Shown here piece by piece: positions 34,098 through 45,500 of a stretch of 64,000 bases of DNA (the stretch's first letter is position 1; the number at the start of each line of letters is the position of its first letter). The stretch is from Agelas oroides (lineage: Eukaryota; Porifera; Demospongiae; Agelasida; Agelasidae): assembly GCA_949130485.1 (NCBI GenBank), contig OX422199.1, positions 2,718,402 to 2,782,401 on the forward strand, read 5' to 3'. The translations under genes were made by a program, and so were the position numbers. The notes under the pieces were generated by a model that worked only from the letters and a program-made list of their open reading frames with translations, did not search any database and was not told the DNA's origin.

Positions 34098-37000
34098 ATG
34101 TCCACTGGCGAGTTCCCTACTGCCAGGAGGGCCTCAGTGATGTTCGTATATCACCACCGTCTCATGCTGTGGGGTGGAATGACACAGGTGATACTGGGAG
34201 AGGGAGACGGACGCATCATTGTTGATATTGACATCCCAGGTACATACATGGTATACTCACTGTTAAAGTTGCCTCTGAAAGAAGCGGTCAGGTGAACGAA
34301 GTCAAATTTCTTTGGCCCATTACCAGACTATGGTAAAGAGTGCAAGATTGTTATTTAGTATCTAGTGCTCCACCTACAGCAGTAAAACTTGGCATCTCTA
34401 CTCAGGTATCCCAAAGTTTTTGATTGTTGCACTAGTTAGAAAAAGCTAGCTCACACGATTTGACTTGGTTTGCCAGGCCATTTTTTTTTCTTGTGACTGC
34501 TAGGGTGGAGTCTGGGAATATCACCATCATCCTGTAAATGGCGTGACTATGACTGACACTGTCTACACCTGACAGACCCTGACAGACAAGTTTCATTTTA
34601 CTAAAACTAGAACTAAAATAATGCTGTCTTAGGTTATGAAACTGAACTAACCTTTGAATTCCCCAAAGTACTAAAAGTACTTTTAGTAATTAAAACTGAA
34701 ACTAAACTAACAAGTTCAATCTGTGTCCTAAATAACTTATAGTCCAACTGAAGCAACACTGCTATAATCCAAGAGCACATGATGATGCAATAAAAATTGC
34801 ACCGTCATGCACTCTTGTATTATCTTAGCACCATTCTGTAAAGGTCAAAGGTGACTCTCTACTACTATAGATCCTGACAGCGATGAAGCCTCTCTGGAGA
34901 TCTTTGACCTGCAGGAATATGAGTGGTTTCAACAAAGGACAACAGGTGACTTCCCCAGAATGGGACAGGGCTCCTTCTTTGCTGTCATTGGGAAGACCCT
35001 GTACATCTTTGGTGGTATGAATGACGAGGACTACTTTGATGGAACCTACATGTTGGATCTGGAGGCATTCCACTGGCAGCAGTTGCCCAATCTAATGACA
35101 AAGCCGTCCCCCAAGAGTTTTGGAGGGATGGTTGCTCATTTTGATTCTCTGGTGATGGTTGGTGGTGTTGGAAAAACTCCCTTCCAGCCGAGTGACAAAG
35201 GTAGTCAATTGCTATTTTCAGAACCCAGGGATACCCTAGGCTCATTCCCAGGCTTCCAACCTGATAGTGGTATAAGGACTGGGAATGAGCCTTTTGATAC
35301 CTCCTTCCCCTCCCATATTTCCACCCCTCTGAGTTTCAGTTTTGATGTGGCCACCTTGCAGATGTGCCTAAAGCATTAAGGGACATCTACAAACTATTTT
35401 ATCTAACACCACTGTGACAATGTGATGTTACACCGCATGGAACACTTATATTCATTAGAGCATGCAACTGAAAGTGATGGTTAGGTGCAATGTTACAGGG
35501 AGAGAGGAGCAATGTGTAATGACAAAAATACAGTTTTGGTTTTGTGAAGATGTCCTCTTGTTCTTGTTATATGAAACACTCACATCTGTTTTCTTGTTGC
35601 TACCAGGCGCCCAGTTTGTTGCTGATGAGAGCTTCAAGCATGAGTTTGACACTGGATGGAACAATGCCATGCACGAATATTACACTACTACAAGTGAGTC
35701 ATGTAATTTACCCGAGGCTCTCCCTGCAATAACAATGCCATGTATGAATATGACACCACCACAACTAAGTGATGTAATTTACCCGAGGCTCTCCCATCTT
35801 TTAGTGTGGGGAGAGCCTCTAGCATTTTATCTTCATCAGATATGTATGTGGAAGCACTTACTTCTAATACTACCGTATTTATGCAAATAAAACGCATGAT
35901 CCAATCTAGTGCAAGATGGGTGGATCCAACTTAGCATTTGCATTTGAATAAATACGGTATTAAAAAACCAATGAATTGAATCTCCCTGATAACAGCAGGC
36001 CAACAAGCTATTCCAGTGGTGTAGCCAAGCTGGGCACACTAGGACATATACCCTAGCAACTAGGGGCTGTGCCCCACCAGTGAAGGTGTGCCTGTTAATA
36101 ATATTATCAGTGCCCATAGCATAAAAAAGAGTATCAAACATTGGACATCACAGTACTATTCTAATTTTGAGCTATCATCTAGGAACCTCATGAAGTGCAT
36201 GCTCAGGACAATGTTGTAAACAGAAAGCGACATTAGGTAGAAAATCATCTCATTCTATACCTGCAAGAAGCCCATCAGCGCATTTTTTGCCTCAAACCTT
36301 TTGTCTTGCAGCTTTGGAGAAAAATTGGAATGCCTGGGTTCAGGGCTAGTGTTGACCTCCATCTCCACCCACAAATATTAAAGGAGGGACAGAAATCACT
36401 GGTGCATATCTCCTGTACTTAATTAAGATTTCAACTAAGAGCCTCACATTCTAAGTGAAAATCACAATAATCCAACAATAATGTGAGCAGGAAGTGACAG
36501 TAGGTAGAAAATCCTCTCTCTTTCTATGCCTTCAGAGAGTTGGAGGGAGGTGGACTGTGGTAGCCCCAGACCTCCCCCCTGTGAGAAGTTGTCTCTCATC
36601 CACATTGACAGGCAGAGAGCGTTGCTGTTTGGGGGGAAGCAGGAGAAATTCTCAGCTGGGTTCAACGCAGTTTTCATACTTCACTTGGACACTATGGTTA
36701 GTAATATACACCAGGTATTAACATGCACAATACCAAGCTATACCTGCCTAAAACTTACAAGAGTTTTTTTGCGTCTATATTCTTATGTGTGTACAGTACG
36801 TGTAACAATGACAAGGGTAACAAACAAGTGTTATATGTTAGTATTGTGGTGGTAATGCATACAAACCTTCCATTTCATTGCATGTTGAGACATATAGCGC
36901 GATATGACTTGTAATACTTGATACAGTTTCTCACCAGACTTGTAGCACAAGTTTTTATGAAGTATGTGTACCTGCAAGGCTGCCCCCATTGACTCCTATA

Positions 37001-39232
37001 CATTTGTGTGAGTTAAGTGTATGATACATGATGGACCCACAACCGGTCTCCTCCCTTAATCCTTGAGCGCATCAACACTTTAATTTGGTCCTGATAGACT
37101 TTCTTCAGGCAAAATACATTTTGAACACAGTCAGACTAGCAATGCACTAATATAAACAGATGGCTAGTTTTATGCAAGAAATAAGGGTATCCTGTATGTG
37201 TATACACTGTATGGCTAAACCCGGAGGTCACTTCACACTTCACCTAGTTAACTAAATCTAATGAACTGTCCAACACATTTAATTTTCTTCCTCCACATCT
37301 GTGTTTGTAGCGATGGGAGGGTCCATTTGGCCCCAGTCCTCTCGACCAGCACTGGCCCTGTCCCCGAGGGCTGCACTCCGCTGCATGCCTGGTGGACCCC
37401 AACTCAGACATTGCAGAAACCCACCAGAAGGTGATAGTGCTGATGGGAGAGATCCTAATTCAGGCAAAGATGGCGGGAGATATTTGGATTCTGGATGTCA
37501 GCAGCATGAGCTGGAAGGAGGTTAGTATATACATTTTAGGGACATCTGCTGCTCATAGGATTGTACCGGTAGATGTTATGAGGCGAAAAGGATTATGGGG
37601 GCTGGTGGTTGCCCAGTTGTCATAGCTGAGCGGCAGAGCACTGGCAGCTTGAACATGGTGTCCTGGACTTGACTCCCAGTGGCTGCCAGCATTTGACTTT
37701 CCTCCATTTTTACCTAAATCTCCTTTTTTTTTTCCAGCATGAGGCAGAATGTTCTACGAACTTGGTAGTTTTTTTAGCTGGCACTTAAATATTGTCATGG
37801 CAAGTTTAGAAAATATCGATGTTGGGTTACTTAGTGTTTGTGAAATTAAACTTTGATTTTGCTAATACGTAGTAAGGTAACAATGAACTTGACTTATTGT
37901 TAAGTATAGACCAAATGTACTGTACATGGGAGACTTAGAAGCTCATTAGCCCAGGCTCATGACGCTCCCTGCACCAGAATCATGATCATGAAAAAGTCAG
38001 ACAGTGCCCCTGGCTCTGTCCGAAACATCTTCCTCGGCCAATGTAATTTCAATGTATGACTTCCTAGATCACTCATTACACACTACCCCACTTTTAGTGA
38101 TAGTATAGTGTGCAGGGAGATACAGGAATGAGACAAAGTGTCTTATGTGCTTATGGGACTCTGTTTTTCAACAGTTGAAGGTCACCCTTATTCCCAGGAA
38201 GTACCACATGAGTTGCAGCTACCACAAGCAGGAGAGGCAGACAGATGTGTTTGTGTTTGGTGGGAATAAGCAACGGAAATCCAAGTTTGATAGACATGTC
38301 ATGACAGGCCTGACGGTCTTCCATTTTGGTAAGCAGTGATGTGCTATTCAAACATGACTACTGTGAGAAAGAGTTGCAGTAGTAGGCTCATTCCCGCTCA
38401 GTCTTACGAAGGATCGAGTGGGGGGGGCTTTGACTCCTACTAAGACTTTCTGGAAAGGCAGAAATTACAGTATATAGGCTCATATACTTGTCATGTAAAA
38501 CCTCTAAGAGTCATGTGGCATCACGACGTTATGTAAACTTCAAATATGAAAGTTATTGGCTTTATGGTTGATTTTTTTGTAAATCGTCAAACTTTTTTTG
38601 ACTTTTGAAAATGGAGTTCTATGGTGAGTGGCAACTTTTTGCCACTCACCATAGAACTCAACACTTAGCCTCGTTCCCAGGCCCTGCCCAGCTTTCCGTC
38701 GCTTACAGTACTGCAAGCAATGGAAAGCTGGGCAGGACCTCGTCCCCAGGCCTGGGGATGAGGCTACTCAAACTTACCTAAGTGCCAAAGTTTGACAATA
38801 ATTTTCAACCATAAGGCCAATAACTTTCATAGTTGAGATTTGAGTCTTTTGGTCTATAAGAATTGTCTCATAAAATTGGCATTACCATGGCAACATAAAT
38901 AATGGTTGCTAACCTTTAAGCCACACCCCCTGGATAAGGTGTATAACTACTGACACTGAATAGTATTATTTCACTTATCTGAACATTTTGGTTATATAAC
39001 TGTGACCCTTTGGCCCCAGATAAGTGACTTCCTACATTGTTCGCTGTTTCTATCCCATGCAGGTTCAGTGAGAAGTCTACAGGAGAGCTGTATGCTGCTG
39101 ATCAAGAACAACTGGACTACTTATGAGAAGCAAGCAGTGGGCTTGCCTCCTAGACTAAAAGCTGAACTTGATAATTACAATACAAATACTGACTTGATGC
39201 ACATATATCCAATAGACAATGACTTTGTTTGA
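34098..39232 (+). CDS. Kelch-repeat protein, KLHDC1/KLHDC2-like
   Basis: Seven exons with matching phases: 34098-34239, 34871-35200, 35607-35693, 36536-36696, 37311-37520, 38175-38328, 39063-39232; 417 residues (KLHDC2 is about 406). Kelch blades show the GG motif and spaced aromatic residues: HHRLMLWGGM, GKTLYIFGGM, DSLVMVGGVG, RALLFGGKQ and TDVFVFGGN. GWNNAMHEYY aligns with the GWNDHVHIL stretch of KLHDC2, and the C-terminal SLQESCMLLIKNNW aligns with its SLEAVICFKEMLANSW (BC-box-like) tail. KLHDC2 is a Cullin-2 substrate receptor that recognises C-terminal degrons; the same role is inferred here. MSTGEFPTARR may be the true start, since it directly precedes blade 1, although an upstream exon is possible. 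A poly(A) signal follows. Confidence 0.85.
34283..34515. mobile_element. Decayed relative of the 2922-3244 foldback
   Basis: GGTCAGGTGAACGAAGTCAA at the left and TTTGACTTGGTTTGCCAGGC at the right match the inner arms of the earlier element. Outer TAGTCTCG ends are lost. It lies in kelch intron 1. Confidence 0.6.
34590..34765. repeat. AACTAAAACT-rich dispersed repeat, copy 1
   Basis: A run of ACTAAAACT / ACTGAAACTAAACTAAC followed by GCAACACTGCTATAA. A second copy with the same order of motifs is at 46780-47015. Both are in introns of plus-strand genes, suggesting a shared transposable-element source. Confidence 0.6.
35661..35795. repeat. Tandem duplication of the kelch exon 3 end and its donor
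   Basis: 35661-35724 (end of exon 3 plus donor) and 35732-35795 are about 80% identical, sharing ACAATGCCATG, then GAATAT and TGTAATTTACCCGAGGCTCT. In the second copy the donor ACAAGTGAGTC has become ACAACTAAGTG. Confidence 0.85.
35871..35959. mobile_element. 89-bp foldback, TACCGTATT ends
   Basis: TACCGTATTTATGCAAAT at the left is mirrored by ATTTGAATAAATACGGTA at the right, with inner GATCCAA / TTGGATC. Non-coding. Confidence 0.65.
37590..37740 (+). mobile_element. Probable tRNA-derived SINE
   Basis: An A-box-like TAGCTGAGCGG (37623-37633) and a B-box-like GGACTTGACTCC (37665-37676) are spaced as in a tRNA gene, followed by a tail ending in a T-run. The flanks do not form a tRNA cloverleaf. 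A related sequence is at 60385-60480. Confidence 0.5.
38533..38848. mobile_element. Large foldback interrupted by a MITE
   Basis: AAATATGAAAGTTATTGGCT with TTATGGTTG (left) pairs with CAACCATAAGGCCAATAACT with TTCATAGTTG (right). An inner hairpin GTTCTATGGTGAGTGGCAA / mirrored copy lies at 38611-38660, and the TAGCCTCG MITE at 38666-38766 sits between the arms. Confidence 0.65.
38666..38766. mobile_element. 101-bp TAGCCTCG MITE
   Basis: TAGCCTCGTTCCCAGGCCCT and GGCCTGGGGATGAGGCTA with inner CCCAGCTTTCC / GGAAAGCTGGG. Flanking nonamers CTCAACACT and CTCAAACTT are similar but not identical. A near-identical relative is at 60824-60910. Confidence 0.8.
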
Positions 39233-39273
39233 TGAACATGTGCTGTGCATGTGGGCATGCATACTACCAATGC

Positions 39274-39279
39274 AATAAA
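39274..39279 (+). terminator. Poly(A) signal of the kelch gene
   Basis: AATAAA lies 42 nt after the kelch stop codon, in CAATGCAATAAACTG. Confidence 0.6.
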
Positions 39280-39423
39280 CTGCTGACACAAGTCGTCAAC
39301 AAAAAGTGCTGACTGCTGAATTGTTGCAGAAGGGGAGATTTTTGCTAATTACCTGCTATATTTGGTAAAGGTATGTCACGGTATTGCGTCATTAAACTCT
39401 AAGGCGTGCTTCGCTTGCTACTC

Positions 39424-39471
39424 TAGTCTCGCAAGCCACACCCTTCGCAGGAGGTATGGCTTGCGAGACTA
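39424..39471. mobile_element. 48-bp minimal foldback, perfect 9-bp target duplication
   Basis: TAGTCTCGCAAGCCA ... TGGCTTGCGAGACTA enclose 18 bp. The nonamer TTGCTACTC flanks both sides. The ends match those of the 399-bp element at 63119-63517. Confidence 0.85.
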
Positions 39472-41036
39472 TTGCTACTCTTGCTAGTCAACGGAATTAT
39501 ACCATAGATATATGACATATATCTATGATTATACCGTCTACTGGGGGGCTGAATAGTCTCGCGTAGCCAGACTCCCGCACCTACCCTAAAGCCCTTTCCG
39601 GCGAGAGTCGAATGACGGGAGACAGCCTCGTTCCCCTGCAGGCCCCGTCCAGCTTTCAGCGCGCGCATCAGCAAGCTGGGCGGGGCCTGGGAATGATCGT
39701 GTACCATTCTGTAATTATGACTGGGTATGACACACGATCTTTTGATGCGTACGCGTAAACAAGCTCGAAGGCGTGCTGCGCGCCTCTGTACATTTGCTAC
39801 TATATAGCGCAGAATATACCTCTGGTCGATATATAAAGACCTATACTATGGTAAGTACCTTAACTAAAACTGCTAAAGCTCCCATGGTCAGTATGATTAA
39901 AGCTAATAGAATATCTCACCCCACGGATGATCCACAAGATAGTGTATTATAACTTGTGTGAATTCTGGCTGTAATTGTTGCAGTATGTTGGAGAACACGC
40001 TAGCTTGGATAAACAGAGAGAGGCTCATGCAGGACAGGAGGGAGATACTCGTGAGTAATAAGTTTTGTGCCTGCCTCCTATGTCAGACTCAAGCCAAAGT
40101 TCACTCCTTGTGATGCATCCTTTAGTGATGGTTTTTGACACATGATATACCACAAAACAACCACTCGACACAGCAATAACACAGCAATGGTAGCTATTTG
40201 TAAACAAATCTGAACGAAATGGAAGTATACAACCACATTTTGTTGCCTAGTGAGAGTCACCTTGACTAGAACGGTCAACAGCCACAGTACATAGACACAG
40301 GCCTGTGACCAAGTACATTAGATTGCTGCAGAAGAATCAGGGGTGGAGCAACTCAAATATCCAACCAAGAGTAAAACCACTCCATAGTTGTCGGATTTAC
40401 ACTCCCTCAGCAAAGGGGATTTTTGGAATCTAGTTTCTGTTTTACAAATAATTCTCAATAGCAACTAGTTAACCAGCAAATTGCTCAGTAAGCCATCATA
40501 ATATTATACACATCTCTCTTCAACTATAGTTCTGTGAACACAGCTAGACCTTTGAATGAGCATCCGGTTTCCATGGTACTATATATCAATAGAGGTTAAG
40601 GAGTATCGCAAACTGGTACCAGGCACATAGATGACCCTTTCTAGCATGAAAATCAGTAATGATCTATTAGTCTGTTGACATGAGTGACATAAACACACTG
40701 CAGCTGTATACAGCAACTTTTGGAAGGCCAGACAGAGCACTGTACACTTCTACATGAATATTTATCTTCCTCTCCAGCTACAGTAGACTTACTGTGAGGA
40801 TCCATCAAGCAGTGTAAACCACTTGAAGTACATGTGTGGCAGACTGATAACGTACCATAATCTGAACGTGTGCATCAGTGAAACAAATAACATTAAAAGT
40901 AAGTTATCAATACTTTTATTTATCATTATGAGTATAGTAAACATTGAAACTGTCCTATGTCATAACAATGGTACACCCAGACAACACCAAACGTCAGTGA
41001 CGCAACCTTATAAAGTGGTAGGGGAATTTGTGTAAC

Positions 41037-41455
41037 ATGATACAATACTACATGTGTAACAATGATACAATACTACATGTGTAACAATGATACAATACTA
41101 CATGTGTAACAATGATACAATACTACATGTGTAACAATGATACAATACTACATGTGTAACAATGATACAATACTACATGTGTAACAATGATACAATACTA
41201 CATGTGTAACAATGATACAATACTACATGTGTAACAATGATACAATACTACATGTGTAACAATGATACAATACTACATGTGTAACAATGATACAATACTA
41301 CATGTGTAACAATGATACAATACTACATGTGTAACAATGATACAATACTACATGTGTAACAATGATACAATACTACATGTGTAACAATGATACAATACTA
41401 CATGTGTAACAATGATACAATACTACATGTGTAACAATGATACAATACTACATGT
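41037..41455. repeat. 25-bp satellite, about 17 copies
   Basis: The unit is TGATACAATACTACATGTGT plus AACAA. Copies are virtually identical except at the edges, indicating recent expansion or homogenisation. Confidence 0.98.
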
Positions 41456-41781
41456 TTACACAAATTCCATACTGCAATCACAACCCCCCCACACGTTTGC
41501 AGCATGAATACTTCTAAGCTTACATAATGAATAGTGCCCTAGTGAGTCACAAGAACACATAGTCAGCGTCACACCCCTTTTCTAGATCTGGCACAAACAA
41601 CCAAAGTTTACTGGGTTCCTTCATACCCACAGTATTAGGATCCCCAGAGAAAGTAACATTTTATAGTTGGCATGTGTCCCTGAGTTCTCTTGCATGCACC
41701 TCTTTTTTTTTCCATTTGCTGGAGTTGAAGCACATGTTTTACCAGCATACACAATGGTGGTTGAAAGTGCCTCATATAGGT

Positions 41782-42092
41782 TAGTCTTGTGCACACACCC
41801 CACCCGAGAGGAGAGGGTGTGGTGACATTCGGCTGATTCCTCGGGCTTCATTAAAAATTCATAGCTTACTGTATGCATAGTTGTGAGCTGATTTATGTGC
41901 CAAAAAAGTGCTGTGTCATCGTGCTGAAGTAGCCAAGGATTTCCAGTCTTGCAACCACCGATTGTGTTTTCTGCAATGTGACTGGCGGTTAGAAAATTCT
42001 CCGCAGAAAGCAATCAATGTTAATGAAGCCTGAGGGATCGATCAAACGTCACCAGACCCTCTCCTCTCGGGTGGGGTCTGTGCACGAGACTA
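41782..42092. mobile_element. 311-bp TAGTCTYG foldback, perfect 9-bp duplication
   Basis: TAGTCTTGTGCACACACCCC and GGGGTCTGTGCACGAGACTA; nonamer CATATAGGT at 41773-41781 and 42093-42101. The interior (CTCGGGCTTCATTAAAAATT) is shared with 57570-57894, so the two are copies of one subfamily. Confidence 0.92.
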
Positions 42093-42576
42093 CATATAGG
42101 TAGTGAATCTGGCAGCTTTGTGTCGGTTCAATTTGAGCAGACTTTACAAATCTTGCTTATAATAGCACATATAGAGACATTTTAGTTCTCAAACTAAAAG
42201 GAAAGTTTGGTTAGCTGTGTTTTATATTTTCATGAGCTTATTAATTTTGATGGTCTGGGATGAAACTGTACAAAAAATGTTAATTGACGGTATTACTTCG
42301 TTATAATGTTACATCTGAAACCTAACTAAAAGCTTGCAACAAAATTGCATGATTGAACCAAGAACTTATTGAAGGAGCACATAATACCGCATTCTTAGTA
42401 GCAATTAAGTGACTTTTGTTTACATGGGGCCACCATGACATTTTCACTAGTCAGATGAGCTAGGGATTGGACACCGTTCAGTGCCATGGATTAGAAATTA
42501 CTAGCTACAGGCTTCCTTCTTGGTTACAGCAATTGACCTTATGCATTTGTAATCTTCTACATGCAGGTTTACCAGA

Positions 42577-45500
42577 ATGTCGGCACCACATCACCATGTC
42601 TTTAATGCAATGCAGCGTGAGATATACCGCAGCATAATGGTTGAACCACTGTTGCCAGTATTGAAGGATAGAGGTGTCATTTCTCCTGAACAGGACAAGT
42701 TGTTTAAAGAAAAATCAAAGAATAACATCAAAATTCTTGTAGGCATCCTCAGAAATCAGAGTTTTGAAACTTTCCTCGGTTTTGTAGAGTGTATTTGTAT
42801 TGCTCATGAGAGTCCAGAGGGGGAAGGTAAAGTTGAAAAGCCGATTGTAGTGTCCATAAGGAACGTAGTGGAAGACTTTGACTTGAAGCACAGCACAGAG
42901 TATGTGAAGAGAGTTGATGAGATCATTGATCGTTATAAGAAAACAGCCACCTTCCTGGAACAGACAGCTGAGGAGGAGCACACTACTTTAGGGGAACAGG
43001 AGAGTGTATCATCTGCGGAAGGGGCCACTGCATCCCTAGTTCCTGCCATGGCTTGTAAGCATTGCTAATTTGTGTGCTAATGCTGTAATTGTCACATACA
43101 CTTACACTGAAGCTCTAGCCTTTTTCCTCTACTTCCTTTATGCATACTGTAACAATCCTAAACTCAAAGGCCTGGGAAAGAGGCTTCTGAATTATTTGCC
43201 ACATAAATTGTTCATTAAGTTACATAATGCTCTTTCCTATACGTAGCTCTGGATATCTCAGAGCCTACAGGAGATGCTTTACCACTCCCCACTCTACCTT
43301 ATATCAGTGAACCTAAAGTGTGGCCCTTCAAAAGCAGTGGGGGTCACCACTATGATGAAAACCTTGATCTGTCTCTGTCTGTGCCTCCTGGAACAGTTTC
43401 AGGGAATGAAACGTTAAAATTAAAAGTTGGTGCATGCTGTTATGGACCATTCTCAATTCCTGATAAATACTTGGTTGTTACTGCATTTTATTGCATCGTT
43501 GCAAATCAAAAGCTTCAAAAGCCAGTAAAGGTAGAGATGGGGCACTGCCTTCTAATGCCACAATATCAGCAGTCTGGATCAGTCCGCATCCTTAAAGCTG
43601 ACCATCAAACAGTCTCTACCTCAGATAGGCACACTTTTGAGCGTCTCACCCATCCCGAAATCTCAAGTGACAGACCCTACCTTTTCTTTGAGATCCAAGA
43701 CTTCAGTATTCTCTGTGGTGTTGTTGAAACAAAATCAGAGGAACAAGGCTCACAACTAGTGATGACCACTCCTGCTCCATTGGATAACTTTCCAATCACA
43801 AGTGACAAAAGACACGTGGTTCAGAAGTTAGAACAGTCTGGTTTACTTGATAACGATAGGAATATGTGTTGTGAGAGCACAAGCTCAGATATGCAGGAGT
43901 CAGAACAGTACAATTTGGATCAACTATCTGATACTGACAAAGATACAAGAGGTCCAAGCTCAGATAAGCAGCATTCTGGCACAGCCACAGTTCCACGAAG
44001 ACGCCAACTGAAGAGACAACGTTCCATTGAATGTGATAGTCCAGCAAAGCACCATGATAGAGCTGAGTATGCTGTAATTCTCTTTGAGGCACAGAACATA
44101 ACTTCATCACCATTCTCTTTCTTCATCTTTGTTTGTGAATACTGCCATGTAGCAATTAAGGTAGGTTTCCTGCGGAGTTATATTTACAAGAACAACCACT
44201 GTTGTTTTATTGATTACTACATGTGTCAACTTATTTACATGTACTTGCATAATGTACACTGTGCAGGAATGCAGGAAGCAGGCTGAAGAACTAGGCAGTC
44301 ATCATCCTCCCCAACTGCTTCAAGTGGAGTTTACAGACTCTGAGATCAAGTTTGTCCCAGATACATCTGATGTACATGCAGAAATAAAAGCAAAGGCAAC
44401 ACCTGTGGTGAGCATAAGTAATTCATCCTTTACAGTCTAGATCTACATCGTTATGTTCTGTCAACTTGCATAAGTTAAACATGCTGATAAACATCCATGT
44501 GTATATAAATGCTATGTGTATACTCTGCATCTTTTTCTTTGGGCTAGCTCAGAAATTGACTTTTTTTGGGGGCTAGCTGCGTACAAGACCACTGATGGTC
44601 TGTATTCTGAGTGTTTACTATACTGCTGCTAGGGAATTGTCTAAATTTTAGCTTAGGACTCTAAATCCCCTGAAAGTTTCAATTAAACTTTTATCACATG
44701 GAGATGGTCAGCAATTTCCGTTTTGTAGCTATAACAAAAACAAATTACTTAGAGATCAGTTCATCTAGCCATTTATACTTGGCAAGATTTGCATTCCTTT
44801 TTAGGTGAAGGAGAATCAGATACATGCAGATATGAAGCAGTTGAGAGGGTTAACTGAAAAAAATATATACCCTCCCAGAGTGGAGTTTGAAGTTTACTAT
44901 CACTATCAACTACATCATGCTATGCACTGCAGAGTTGATGTTCAAGGTGTAACCTGTAGTGACTTCACTGCAGCTTGTTTTAGTATAAATATGCCTAGTG
45001 TAGCACCACTTCCAGTAACTGTCTGCACCAAAGCTGCAACAACAGATTCAGAGACATTGTCACTTGTTATTGGATCTAATGAGCCAGGAAACAGTACTGC
45101 ACCACTGCAAGAAGATGAAGCGGCTGATGATACACTAATATCAGATTATATGTCTGAGACCGATGCAGGAGAGACTGATGGGAGCAGTAGTCAAACAGTG
45201 CTCCCAATTACAGCATCCTCAACACCATCATTGTGCCCTAGCACTTACACTGTAGATGAGCATCTTGTCCAGCCACCACTATTTGTTGGGGGAATCGAGT
45301 CAGAAACATTCACACAAACAGGTGGCAAATTCTACTCCCCTATTCATGGTATTGCTGTGGATATTCCAGAACAAGCTATTCCATCTCATGTCAGCAATTT
45401 TGAGATCAAAATGCGTGCATGTCTTCATGGACCTTTCATTTTTCCCCACCCTGACATTGAAATCTGTTCTGCAGTAGTATATCTTAGCTGTGATCCTAGC

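Larger units (their letters stand above)
39280..42576. other. Kelch to CARD-ZU5 intergenic region
   Basis: Only repeats are seen: the 48-bp foldback, single-ended TAGTCTCGCG and CCTCGTTCCCC remnants at 39554-39700, the 25-bp satellite and the 311-bp MITE. The sequence just before the next gene (TCTTCTACATGCAG at about 42566) looks like a splice acceptor, so that gene may have a 5' non-coding exon somewhere here. Confidence 0.5.

Noticed and set aside
37590..37740. Functional tRNA gene
   Set aside because: Box-like motifs are present but acceptor and anticodon stems do not form; a SINE is more likely.
41037..41455. CRISPR-like array
   Set aside because: The 25-bp units are directly joined with no unique spacers, and the DNA is eukaryotic.
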